DNA from: Candidatus Peribacteria bacterium
GTDB lineage: Bacteria > Patescibacteriota > Gracilibacteria > Absconditabacterales > Absconditicoccaceae
Length of the DNA stretch: 39,138 nt
Direction of reading: 5' to 3'
Assembly: GCA_031276875.1 (NCBI GenBank)
Contig: JAISMG010000031.1
Location: forward strand, 1-39,138
The position numbers and the translations under genes are program-made. Positions 10,076-20,439 of the stretch are shown here, piece by piece (position 1 is the first letter of the stretch; each line of letters begins with the position of its first letter). Below the pieces are notes generated by a model. The model was not told where the DNA came from, ran no database searches, and was given only the letters and a program-made list of their open reading frames with translations.

Positions 10076-11246
10076 TCCCTCTCTTTCTTCCCATCTCCCC
10101 ATCCAAGGACAAACCGTACTCATCATCGGGAATTGGTCATACAAAAATCTCGGTGATGAACTTATCCTGCTCTGAACCGTAAAATTACTCCTTGCCCAAC
10201 AAAAAACCGTTATCATTTCTTGTTATGACCCTCAATGGTTGCAAGGCTTTTTTTCACAATTTATCGAGACGAAGCAGGTGAGCTTTATTCACGAGCTTCC
10301 CAAAGGTCGAAGGTCAGCTTTTCAATGGCTAAAAAAAGGCTGACGAAAAGAACTTCACTATTTTCGAACTGCGAATACAATTATTCTCGGCGGAGGCGAA
10401 ATCTTGACGGAAGAAAACCCTTGTGCCTACCGGTACCGACTGGCGGGAATGCGACCGTTCCTTTTGCGTGTCATTTTGAACGGAGTGCGAAGCACAAAGT
10501 GAAAAATCCAGAATAAACATCAGAATGGCGAATTGGTGATAATGTGAGGCGTGCAAATTCCCACCACGCCACGAAAACAACGCCTCCTGCGTTTTCTCCT
10601 CCATCGTACCACTCATCTGTATCTCCGCGACTTCCAAGCTCTCACAGCAGTAAAAAAATTCTGATTTTCAAATGTTGATTTCTTTATGGATACGAGTTAT
10701 TTTGCATATGATTGGGGAAAAAACTCTTCTGTAATGCGTCCCGTATGCACTGCGGAAAAAGGGGGTAGGGAGGATTGATTATGTACTACATTTTCCTGAA
10801 ATATTCCGAAACCTTACCTCATCATCAACCTCAACAAAAACGGTGAACGTTTCCTGCCTGACCTCCTTCACGACCTTCAAACCTACACACGTAAAGGCTA
10901 TTCTCTCTACTTCGTTCCTATTGCCAAAGGAACAAATGCTACTTATAATGACGCTCAATACTACTCTCTTCTCCAGCACCATCTCCAAACCTTCCAACAG
11001 CAAACCAACCATCCACCTATCACCTTTGAACTACTAGACCGAGAAGCAGATTTTGCTTATTTTGTCCAAACGCTCAAAAAAGCTGACCTCGTCATTACCA
11101 CCAGACTTCATCTCTTTTTAATTGCTTCGTTTCTCGGCGTTCCTACCAAAGTCTATCCGTATCAGAAAAAAATCCTCAAAATGCAAGAAGTTATCCGCTC
11201 ACTGCCTTTCGACCTTCCCAACATCAACGAAAAAGCCCTTTGATAA
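10068..11246 (+). CDS. Polysaccharide pyruvyl transferase family protein (CsaB-like)
   Basis: Reading eight TGA as Gly gives 392 aa. Features of the pyruvyl transferase family: YKNLGDELILLG near the N-terminus (residues 25-36, G36 a TGA), a LGGGEIL loop around 106-112, and the C-terminal ITTRLHLFLIASFLGVP segment around 344-360. In the family these enzymes attach ketal pyruvate from phosphoenolpyruvate to cell-wall-linked polysaccharide, which in Gram-positive bacteria creates the ligand for SLH domains. An SLH-containing protein is encoded at 25989 in this same window, a plausible functional link. A short palindromic element is embedded in frame at residues about 135-148. The gene overlaps the methyltransferase by 8 bases upstream and the opposing GT2 gene by 56 bases downstream. 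It ends TGA-TAA, with TAA the real stop. Confidence 0.88.
10469..10512. repeat. REP-like palindromic element inside the pyruvyl transferase gene
   Basis: The segment TCATTTTGAACGGAGTGCGA and what follows contain the hairpin GTGC-GAA-GCAC (10485-10495) and flanking ATTTT/AAAAT arms. It resembles the widespread family of dispersed bacterial elements of the form TCATTTyGAACGnAGyGnA...GAGAAATC. It is translated in frame and adds about 15 residues (NGVRSTKGKIQN) where relatives normally run straight from a hydrophobic helix to the next strand. A second copy elsewhere in the genome would prove it; none is in this window. Confidence 0.5.
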
Positions 11247-12120
11247 TGTTTCGTTTCTGTTGCTTTCCATAGCGTATTGCTTTCAAAGAAAGTCGCACCA
11301 AACATCACGGCAACCCTATCACCCAAAACGCCGTTTTTTGCCACACATTCCCGTGCTTCCAGACAAATAAAAACCGATTTCTGGCTTTTTGGCGAGCCTG
11401 CTCTGGAAAACCAATTCGAGCTTGTTCTAGTCTGCTTTTGTCTCTTTCATAATGTCTCACTACCAAATCCGCATACACCCAGAGTTTTGCTCCAGTTTCG
11501 TGTAATGACAAGGTAAAATCCAAATCCTCAGCAATTCGTGCTATCTGTTCATCATATCCAACGGCTTTAAAAAGCTGAGCACTCCCCAGCACACCATTTC
11601 CACTAAACATCTGAATTTCCCCAAACGCCTTATTCCCCAATCTGTTAACTTTGGGACGTGACTGCCCATACCAAAAACGAGAAAATCCCTGATTTTGGAT
11701 GATGTCCGTGTCTCTCCATTTGAGCGTGGAGCAAATCACTACTTCGGTTTTCATCTGCTTTTTCATCTCATCATAGTGCTGTATCGCCTGCTGTAAGTAG
11801 GTTTCATCAAATGCATTATCTTCATCAAAGAGTTGTATCAATTCCGTGTCTGCCTGCTGTATCCCAAAATTCCTCACATAACTTGCTTTGCCGGGAGAAT
11901 GAGGACGAAAATCACTGTTATCAGCAGTGAAAATGCGAACGTTCTTTTTCAGGTACTGGGGGATAAGAGAGGGATGATTGAGGAGTTGTGGAGGGGAAGG
12001 ATTATCAACTACTACGATAACGGTAAAATCTGGAAACGTTTGTTTCGCCAAACAGTGAAAGATTCTTTCCAAATGTTGCAGTTCTGTTCCTCTGGTTCCA
12101 AATACGACCGACAATCTCAT
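11191..12120 (-). CDS. Glycosyltransferase family 2 (GT-A fold)
   Basis: A 309-aa protein with two TGA-Gly near the end. The N-terminus MRLSVVFGTRG is the first strand of the nucleotide-sugar fold, the metal-binding acidic cluster is FDEDN (residues 98-102), and an EDLDFTLSL motif with acidic catalytic residues lies near residue 195. No membrane segments, so it acts in the cytoplasm. It is convergent with the pyruvyl transferase gene, and the last 56 bases of both overlap antisense. The standard-code reading would stop at 11305; the true stop is TAA at 11191, which adds a basic tail of about 38 residues. It likely belongs to the same surface-glycan pathway as the GT4. Confidence 0.88.
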
Positions 12121-12234
12121 TGCTGTACAATGTATAAGTAAAGATTAGTCTCACTATAGGTATCTTTTGTGATAAAGCAAGCAGTTGTTTCGGAAAATGT
12201 ATCATACAACATCTACGCTCATCTCCTTTTAGGT

Positions 12235-12531
12235 CTATCGTTCAAATGCGAGATAACAGGTAACAAATGCGATTATCCAAACTCCAACAATCAAATAAAA
12301 ACGGACTAAAAATCTGGATTTGATGGTTTTGTGATGGAAGACTCCCATTGCAAGTATCGCCCCCAAAAATCCTCCCAACGCACAAAACAGCAACAGCGTT
12401 TTTTCCCTAATTCTCCACTGTTCACGGACAGATTTTCGTTTATCCATTCCTCGTAGTACAAACGTTATACTATTGATAAGTATACCGTAAATGAGAAGAA
12501 GGTATCATCGTAAGGGCATTCTAACTAACAT
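12235..12531 (-). CDS. DUF1294 family small membrane protein
   Basis: Up to 98 aa. The conserved DUF1294 core is clear: an N-terminal membrane helix (YLLLIYGILINSITFVL), then DKRKSVREQWRIREKTLLL, a Gly-rich second helix (CALGGFLGAILAMGVF), HHKTIKSRF and a last helix. The first helix is visible only if TGA (12505) is read as Gly and the start is moved upstream to ATG 12531 or 12519, instead of the internal ATG at 12447; this is a good local proof of the code. Predicted in the cytoplasmic membrane; its function is unknown across the family. It lies between the GT2 and permease genes on the same strand, with a 31-base gap from the permease. Confidence 0.85.
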
Positions 12532-12562
12532 ATATACTAAAATATTTTATTTCCCAACTCTT

Positions 12563-13777
12563 TTACTCAAATCTCAATGCGTCAATTGGTTTTAAATTAG
12601 CAGCTCTTCTTGCTGGTAAAATTCCTGACAAAATCCCTATAAGCAACGTCAAGGTAAATGCGGTAATAATTACCGTAGTATTGATAGACATTTGCACATT
12701 CTCAATCTTCAAATTGTTCACAAAATGAGTCACAAGAAAGCTGAACCCTACAGCAATAATTCCTCCAAAAAATGTCACTACTACTGCTTCAATAAGAAAT
12801 TGTTGGATAATGTCTTTATTTAGGGCACCGATAGCTTTTCTAATTCAGATTTCTCTCGTTCTTTCTGTCACTGATACCAGCATAATATTCATTACACCAA
12901 TTCCTCCTACCAGTAAGGAAACTCCTCCAATAGCAGCAAGAAAAAGGTTCATCATATTCATAATTGAATTTACAACATCTCCTACAGCAGCCGTACTAGA
13001 AAGTGAAAATCCCGCTAAATCCAAATGTTTAACATTAAATTTTCTTAGAAGAAAATATTGAATTCTGGCTTGCCATTCAGTGTTGTTGGCTTCTGTATCA
13101 AGTTTAATAGTAATGGTAGAAATATTGCTATTTCCAGCTACTTTTTGCCAGTAAGTTTGTAGAGGAAGAAAGATTTGTCCTACAATACTTGAATCTGATA
13201 ACGTTCCGATAATCGTATATTTTTTGTTATTGACAGTGATTTCTTCACCTAGAGGATTTTTAGTGGGAAATAGCGTTTCTACAATATTTTTATTCACGAC
13301 AACCACTTCTGATACGGTATCAAAATCCAATTGGTCAAAGTTTCTTCCATATTCCAGTGTAAGTCCCATTTTTGTCATATAATCAATAGGTACTCCAGCA
13401 AAACTTGACATTGCAGTAGTGTTATCATAGCTAGCTTGTCCCATAGTAGTTGTTCCATAGGTGACCATTCCCGAGAGTTCAGAAAAATTTGCTTCAATTT
13501 CTTGGGCTAATTCTGGCGTCAACCTAATAGCTTTCACGTATCCTTTTACCTCATCATTAGTTCGGACCGTATTTCAACCTTTGGCGGAAATAGTGATGTT
13601 ATTATTGATGAGGTTTGCCATTTCTCCCAGCATTTTATCTTGAGTTCCTGCTCCAAATGCCATTAAAACAATTACAGAAGATACTCCAATAACAATTCCC
13701 AGCATACTTAGAGAAGAACGGAGTTTATTAGCAATGATAGATCCTCGTGCATCTTTTAGATAGGTTAGGAAGGTCAT
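12563..13777 (-). CDS. MacB/FtsX-type ABC transporter permease
   Basis: 404 aa with three TGA-Gly codons, one in the hallmark TERTREIGIRKAIGA (G311 is the TGA at 12845). Topology fits the MacB/LolC/FtsX family: one membrane helix at about 17-45 (LGIVIGVSSVIVLMAFG), a large extracytoplasmic MacB-PCD domain (about 50-265), then three C-terminal helices (LFLAAIGGVSLLVGGIG and two more) ending with the ILPARRAANLKPIDALR signature. These permeases couple ATP hydrolysis to export or extraction of proteins, lipids or peptides through mechanotransmission. No ATPase is adjacent; the only MacB-type ATPase in the window is at 29951, about 16 kb away, so the two may form an unlinked pair. The start is the ATG at 13777, without a Shine-Dalgarno. 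Confidence 0.92.
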
Positions 13778-13936
13778 AGATGATTAGCAGAAAGGATAAA
13801 TGAAGGGAAAAACCAAAGAAAATGCTGAATACTATCATAGGAAAGTAGCAAAATCTTCAATAGGCTTTTTACCAATTTATCTTAATAGAAGATTAAATCA
13901 AGAGAAGAAGTTTTAGCATATACACGATATTCAAAT

Positions 13937-13965
13937 TCCCTCTAGACGAGGGATAACTTTTTTTT
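13937..13965. terminator. Possible terminator hairpin after mutS
   Basis: TCCCTC (13937-13942) and GAGGGA (13948-13953) form a 6-bp stem with a 5-base loop. A run of eight T follows on the plus strand, while on the minus strand, where mutS ends, only AATTT follows, so the orientation is uncertain. Confidence 0.4.
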
Positions 13966-13984
13966 GCTCTTTATGAAAAATTGT

Positions 13985-16627
13985 TTACACTTCCTCCTTT
14001 ACCTTAGCCAAAAACTGCAACGCTTGCAAGGGAGTCATCGTATTCACATCTACTTGCGACAAAATCCTTTGTATTTTTTCATACTTCTCTTGGTACTCCT
14101 TGCTCCTATCTTCCAGCTGAAACAAAGGAGGCGATACAGCACCACGACTGGATGAACCCGTTTTGCGTTCCTCTTCCAAACGTTGCAATATCTCCCTCGC
14201 CTGCTGCAAAATCGGTCCTGGAATACCTGCAATCTTTGCAACATCAATTCCATAACTCTTATTGGCTCAGCCTTTTACTATCTTTTTCATAAACAGTACT
14301 TCTTTGTCGGTTTCATAAACAGAAACGGAAAAATTTCTCACGTCAGGATACTTATCCGCCAAACTAATCAGTTCGTGATAATGGGTTGCCAAAAGCGTTT
14401 TTGCCTTTACGTATGTTAATAAATACTGTAAAATCGCACTCGTAAGTGCCATCCCATCATAGGTAGACGTTCCGCGTCCCAGTTCGTCGAAAATAATAAA
14501 GCTCTTTTCAGTCGCATTATTGAGAATATTGGATACTTCTATCATTTCCGTCATAAAGGTAGATTGATTTTTGGCAATCACATCGCCACTCCCCACGCGA
14601 GCAAACAGCCCATCAATCAGTCAGATTTTAGCTGTTGAAGCAGGAACAAACAGTCCACAATGAGCCAACAGAACAATTAAAGCTGATTGCCTGAGATAAG
14701 TGGATTTTCCGCCCATATTGGGACCAGTAATAATATGGATACGTCCCTCATCACGTTCCGCTACGCCACTAGGAGCAAATTGGGTGCCAATCGACAAATC
14801 ATTGGGGATAAATTGCTGGTCGCGAGGAAGATAGGTTTCTATCACGGGATGACGTCCCCCTTCAATTTGGAGCAACGGAGTGGCATTGAGTTCAGGCTGG
14901 ATATACTGATGTTCCAATGCAAACAATGCGTGAGAACAGTACACGTCCAGCTCTGCAATTTTTTGAGCAAAGAGAGACAATATCGGAGCTAATGTGCCGA
15001 TTTCTTGGGAAAGTGCTTTTAAAAGCTGATATTCCAATGCTATCAATTGGTCTTTGGAAGAAAGGATAGATTGTTGGATTTCTTCTAGATAAGGACTAGA
15101 ATAACGCTGATTATCTTTCAAGGTTTGTCTACGGATAAGGTGAAGCTGTGCGAGATAGTTTTCAAATGCAGGCATATCTCTTTGCGTTACCTCGATGAAA
15201 TAGCCTTGGTTCATCACAAATTTGAGTTTCACATTGGCAATGCCGGTCTGTTTGACGAGAGACTGTTGATATTCCATCAAAAGTTCATCACTATGATAAG
15301 CAATTTTTCTCAGTTCGTCAATCTGCGTATTGTAACCATCTTGGATAAAATCCACGTCTCCCTGAAACGCAATATCTGCTTTGAGAGCGTGATGTAAATG
15401 TTCCCAAAGTTGAAAAAGCTGAGCCATTTCCTGTTCCGTCAATCCCAACGCAAGTAGTTCCTGTTTCATCTGCTCTGAGAAAGGTATTCCCGTATCAAAA
15501 AACACACCTAACGTCGTTCTGAGTTTCACAAACGGAAGCGGAGTCAGCTTTCTATAGAGAATAGTAGATACGAGCTTGTGAATATCAAAGGTTTCATTGA
15601 GCTGCTTTAAAAGCTCTTTGGCATGAGGATGTGCTTGATACCTGATAATATGCTGTTGCCTCTCCTGCAAAAGCGGTAAAGTGTGCATAGGATTACTCAA
15701 TACATACCTCAAATATCTCGCTCCACCTGTGGTTTTTGTCTGGTCAAGTACCCCAATTAAACTGTACTTTTCATTGGCTTCATAAGAAGAGGAAAAAAGC
15801 TCCAAATTTTTCATCGTAATATCATCCATCAGCACCATTCCCAGCTGTGCATGATAGGAAATTTTGTAAATATTGGTCAAAGTGTGCTGTTGAGTATGTT
15901 TGATATAATTGAGCAATAAAGCGATAGCGTGCAATCTGCCTTCTGTCGTCGCCTGTCCAAAACTGCTGAGCGTCTGCACTTGACAACTATTGGTCAGAAA
16001 CAGCACAGGGTCGCTAGGCACTTCATACACCGAAATCAAACATTTCAAATACTGCTGAAGCGGAGTAGCCAATGCATCTTTTTCTCTGAAATCAGCATCC
16101 AAAATGACTTCCGTTGGATTGAGGGTAAGTACCCACTTTTGTAAGTCTCCAAGATTTGAAAAGCTTTTGGTCCAGTATTCACCTACCGTAAAGTCTCCCC
16201 ATGCAATATGATAATGCTCTCAGCTTTTTCATTCCTGTTGGGTTAGTGCCAACATATAGTTAAATTTTTTGCTGCCTTCCTGAATATAGGTTCCCGGCGT
16301 GATAATTTGGGAGATTTCCCTTTGTACCAATTTCCCCGGAATAGGGTCAGAAGTCTGTTCGGCAATAGCGACTTTGTAGCCGTGCTGAATGAGTTTGGGG
16401 ATATATTTATCAATACTATGATGAGGCACTCCTGCCATAGGGATAGGATGAGCGACATCTTTATTTTTGGTGGTCAGGACGAGGTCAAGCACTTTGTGGC
16501 AGATATGAGCATCTTCAAAAAATACTTCATAGAAATCTCCAATGCGAAAAAAAAGGACACAATCAAGGTATTGCTGTTTCATTTCGTTGTACTGTTGCAT
16601 TGCTGGGGTAAGTTGCATCTTCTTCAA
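13985..16627 (-). CDS. mutS: DNA mismatch repair protein MutS
   Basis: 880 aa, full length for MutS, with at least four TGA-Gly codons. Domain I has the mismatch-probing Phe-x-Glu in GDFYEVF (F32, E34). The connector, lever and clamp domains follow. The ATPase has Walker A TGPNMGGKS (about 630-640), the AKIG-LIDGLFARVG switch (Gly from TGA), STFMTEM, Walker B FDELGRGTSTYDG and the ATHYHEL H-loop, then KGGANKSYGIDVAKIAG, again with a TGA-Gly. It dimerises, binds mispairs and starts mismatch repair; no mutL is in the window. A sigma70-like promoter sits 27-54 bases upstream. Five copies of AAAGCTGA/TCAGCTTT lie in this gene (14679, 15022, 15415, 15544, 16220), the highest local density in the window. 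Confidence 0.97.
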
Positions 16628-16653
16628 AATCAGCTAAAAAAATCAACGGCTAA

Positions 16654-16681
16654 ACTATAGCTATTCACAAAGCATTTGCAA
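16654..16681 (-). promoter_or_regulatory. Putative mutS promoter
   Basis: On the minus strand TTGCAA (16676-16681), 16 bp, TATAGT (16654-16659), leaving a short leader before the ATG at 16627. Confidence 0.6.
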
Positions 16682-16760
16682 GAACATTGTAAATAGACAA
16701 AAGATGCAAAAGTACAAGCCAGAGGAAGAGAGTCAAGGGGGAAAAGGATCAAGAGTCAAG

Positions 16761-19112
16761 CTAGGAATTTTTGAAGCAGCGAAGCGAGAAAGCATTCGCA
16801 CGATTATCGTGGCCATACGCGTCCACGAAGGACGTACTCAAGCGCAGACCACGAGCGTAAGTGCCATCCGGACTAGACGACCAGTAGTAGCCGTTGCCAT
16901 TGGAGCCCTGACCGTAGATCGACGCTAATGAAGTGTAATCACGGTAGCCAGCTGGCGGCAAGAGTAAGTCGTTCCTAAATTTTTTAATGTTAATCGAATC
17001 ATTGAGGTATTTATAACCACTACTCTCACTGAGGGAGACACTATTGATACCCGCCCGTGTAATCAGTAATTGGTTCCATTCTCCTTGACTGGGTACGTGA
17101 TAGCCATCTGGACACGGTCATTGCCTATGTATTGCATCCGTTCAGGTTGGAATAGTAGTTGGACCATCACTACTACTTCCTCATCGCAAATTATCATTCT
17201 GTACACTTGACCAATCATTACCTGCTGTGATAAAAGTATCACTACTGTATCGATTTGTAGGACCATATCCTCAAGCATTTGGCTTGGTACTCCTCATACT
17301 ATTACTAGGGAGTTCACCATTACTTGTAAATCCATAATTATTTCACCACTGAAAATGATATCCATAAGAAGTTGACCCTGTCCCTGATACGGTTGCTCAT
17401 AGGTTTTTATCCTGAATAGTAATAGACTTTGTACAGTCTGTGACAGTTATCGTCCCCGCAGAAGTATTACGAGTCACTCACGCAGTACATGCCTTATTTG
17501 CACTACAACTTGCTGTATTTCCTCCATTTGCTCCTGCACAGGTCCATGTTCGTGGTCCACTTCCACTTACTGATGAAGCCGTCCCTGCTGTACATTTCTC
17601 TGCCGCAGTTGATGGTGCTGATGTCCTATTTGTTCCATTCGCACTTCCACACGCTCCATTTTCTGTCTTATTAGCAGTACAACTTGCTGTACTTCCTCCA
17701 TTTGCTCCTGCACAGGTCCATGTTCGTGGTCCACTTCCACTTACCGATGAAGCCGTCCCTGCTGTACATTTCTCTGCCGCAGTTGATGGTGCTGATGTCC
17801 TATTTGTTCCATTCGCACTTCCACACGCTCCATTTACTACTGTTGCTGTTTTATTAGCAGTACAACTTGCTGTATTTCCTCCATTTGTTCCTGCACAGGT
17901 TCGTGTTCGTGGTCCACTTCCACTTACTGATGAAGCCGTCCCTGCCGTACATTTCTCTGCCGCAGTTGATGGTGCTGATGTCCTATTTGTTCCATTCGCA
18001 CTTCCACACGCTCCATTTATTACACAAAGATTATTCTGCAAAGTATACCCACTTTTACAAGTATCAAGCTTATATTTTCCACCACAACTACTACAATTTC
18101 CATTAGCTGGACAACTACTTAATGTATATGCTGTACAATCTGTTTGATTTTCTATACTGATATATATATCACCACAAGTTTGACGACAAAACGTACTATC
18201 TAGTAATGATTTCCATCCTGTCCCATTTTTTCCATCACAGAAACATGGACAACTTACCGTATCAGTCCCTACAGTCTTAATTACTGTTTTAGTTACGCCT
18301 ATTACAGCATTTGTACAGTCTTTTGCATCATTAGCATTTTCTTCTATTCTCAAATCTCCACTGAGCGTTAAGGTTGCCAAAGAATGAGGACTAGCACTTT
18401 TTACTATCATTCCCTTTGCTACATTGAGGGCAAAAACATTTGAAGCATTGACAGAAAAAGCTGACCCTGCCCCATTTCGTACAAAACTTTGATTTCCAAC
18501 TAGTTTGACTCCGCTTCCTGCTACCAACGAATAATTTCCTGAAATACTATTTCCATTTCCCATAACGACAGAAGCTATTCCAAAAGTACTATTTCATCGT
18601 CATTCCAAAATAATGGAATCATCTCCCGTTATCGTATTTTTTTTCCCCCCGAGAATGATTGCTCTTTTCCCCTCCAACACCTTATTTGCTTCTCCTCCTG
18701 CTACGAAACTCTGCGAGGTGTTGATCTGACCACCACTTCCTCCAATAATCGTACTTTCGCCCTCAGAAGCATTGGTAATCTGCATTTTATTGCCTTTTCC
18801 TCCAAAAATGGATACTTTGGATGCGGAAGAACTTATCTCATTATATTGAGGATTGGTCAGCAGAGAACCTGAAACGGTGACTTTTTCACCTTGCGAAGTC
18901 ATTTCTACTCTCCCAGTGGATTGTCGAGTCCCGCCGTCTTTAGGGATAGCAAAGATGACAGTTCTGATTTTTTGAACTGCATTAGTTAAATGTGTAGAAA
19001 GCTCTAATTGTTCATCGCTTTCTGCCCAAAGGACCATTCCACTGCACAGCAGCACAGAGAACATAAGGAGCATTCCTTTATAGTTAAGGAGTTTGAAGGG
19101 TTTTTTCGCCAT
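16761..19112 (-). CDS. Large secreted surface protein: head-like repeats, three Cys-rich repeats, Fibrobacter-type C-terminal domain
   Basis: 783 aa in one frame with about 15 TGA-Gly codons. Residues 1-31 form a signal peptide (basic start, GMLLMFSVLLCSGMVLWA). Residues about 35-200 contain short Gly-rich repeats such as IFGGKGN, IIGGSGGQI and VAGGEANKV, like beta-helical or YadA-head-type repeats. Residues about 365-537 hold three nearly identical Cys-rich units (GACGSANGTN ... GPRTWTCAGANGG). The last 220 residues match the Fibrobacter succinogenes major paralogous domain: SITIQDKNLWA, CPDGYHVPSQGEW, PPAGYRDY, YYWSSSPD and ANAFSLRCFKNS. Probably exported and surface-bound; the C-terminal domain is a lectin- or adhesin-like module of uncertain function. 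The N-terminal 290 residues are paralogous to the next gene upstream. The stop is TAG. Confidence 0.88.
17495..18020 (-). repeat. Three 174-183-bp tandem repeats coding Cys-rich modules
   Basis: The block around TGATGAAGCCGTCCCTGC recurs near 17571, 17745 and 17928, so the period is 174 then 183 bp and the copies are almost identical. The protein unit is about 58-61 residues with four Cys. Near-identity at the DNA level suggests recent duplication or gene conversion, so unit number may differ between strains. Confidence 0.85.
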
Positions 19113-19355
19113 TATTACGAAAAGAAAAAAGTAAAAATGCTCCTACCTCAAACATAAGGAGAAGCGTCAATCATAAAAAATATTGCTAGTATCTATCATA
19201 TCTATCAATGTTAGTAGTGCTTGGTAGTAAGTAGAGAAGTCGTATCTCTCATTCATCGGGCAAATAAGAAAAGAATAAATATATCAAATACCCTGTATCA
19301 TATATCCTTTTTAGAGGGAATTGCAAGAGATTTTTTAAAAAAACCATTCACACCG

Positions 19356-20264
19356 TTATACACCAGTACACACCAGACCACAAAATGTAGTAGATAACAC
19401 AGACTGCCAGCCTTTTTCACCACAGACACACGGACACACTTTTCCACCACTTCCTACCGTTTTATGTACTCCTAACGCAGAAGTAGTACAGACGGAAATA
19501 TCATTCCCGGGTTGAATTCTCAAATCTCCCTTGAGGGTCAACGTCGCAACTCCATGAGGAGAATTAGCATTGACTATCATTCCTTTAGTGGCGTTGAGAG
19601 AAAAAATATGCTCCTGCTTTACAGGAAAGGTTGAGGAACCATCATTTCGTACAAAACTTTGAGAACCCTGAAAATTAACTCCGCTCCCTGCTATGAAAGC
19701 ATAGTCTCCTGAGACAGTATGTTGTTGACCCAAAACCAAAGAGGCATTTCCTAGTACCCTACTATGTGTTCCCCCCAAAATAATAGCATCGTCTCCTTTG
19801 ATACTATTTCCTTTTCCTCCTAAAATGACTGCCCTGCTTCCTTGCAAAATACTATTTGCTTCTCCTCCCGCTACAAAACTCTGTGACGTATTAATCTGAC
19901 CACCACTTCCTCCAATAATCGTACTTTCGCCCTCAGAAGGATTGGCAATCTTTATGCTATTTCCTTTCCCTCCAAAAATGGACACTTTGGATGCAGAAGT
20001 GAGACTATTACTCTGAGGATTGGTCAATAGCGAACCTGAAACGGTGACTTTTTCACCTTGTGAAGTCATTTCTACTCTCCCGCTGGATTTTCGAGTCCCG
20101 CCTTTTTCAGGGATGGCAAAGACAATGGTTCTAATTTTTTGAACTGCTTGATGTAAATCTGTAGTAAGCTCATACAAAGTGGGATTTTGTGCTCCTGCCG
20201 ATATCGTATACATCATCAGGCAAAATAACGCACATCGCGTAACATTCTTAATTCAAGGCTTCAT
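19356..20264 (-). CDS. Secreted protein paralogous to the N-terminal part of the 783-aa surface protein
   Basis: 302 aa. With TGA as Gly the start moves to ATG 20264 and yields a proper signal peptide (MKPGIKNVTRCALFCLMMYTISAGA) instead of a truncated one. The mature part repeats the neighbour's plan: AVQKIRTIVFAIP, SGRVEMTSQGEKVTVSGSLL, the GGKGN and GGSGGQI repeats, SQSFVAGGEAN, then a Cys-containing tail (CPCVCGEKGW). It lacks the three Cys-rich repeats and the Fibrobacter-type domain, so it looks like a short paralogue, perhaps a partner of the longer protein. Located 243 bases upstream of it on the same strand. A minus-strand CTCCT...AGGAG hairpin (19140-19161) lies between the two genes, just before the downstream start. 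Confidence 0.85.
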
Positions 20265-20319
20265 AACAAAAACAACGTAATATAAAACAATCTTCAAGTA
20301 AACAAACACTATCATTATC

Positions 20320-20347
20320 AATATATTTTTTTGGAGGGCATTGTCAA
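20320..20347 (-). promoter_or_regulatory. Putative promoter of the 302-aa surface protein gene
   Basis: On the minus strand TTGACA (20342-20347), 16 bp, TATATT (20320-20325), about 55 bases before the ATG at 20264. Confidence 0.6.
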
Positions 20348-20439
20348 ATCATTTTTCTTTCCTTTTCTCGCTTGCATTTCCCCTCCCAAATCCTTATGCT
20401 AACAGCAAAAGTTATTTTTAATTTTTCTTTGTTTTTTTT

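Noticed and set aside
17440-18147. A 235-aa plus-strand open frame rich in Pro, Val and Ala
   Set aside because: It is antisense to the three Cys-rich repeats of the 783-aa surface protein and merely repeats with them. It has no start context or family similarity.
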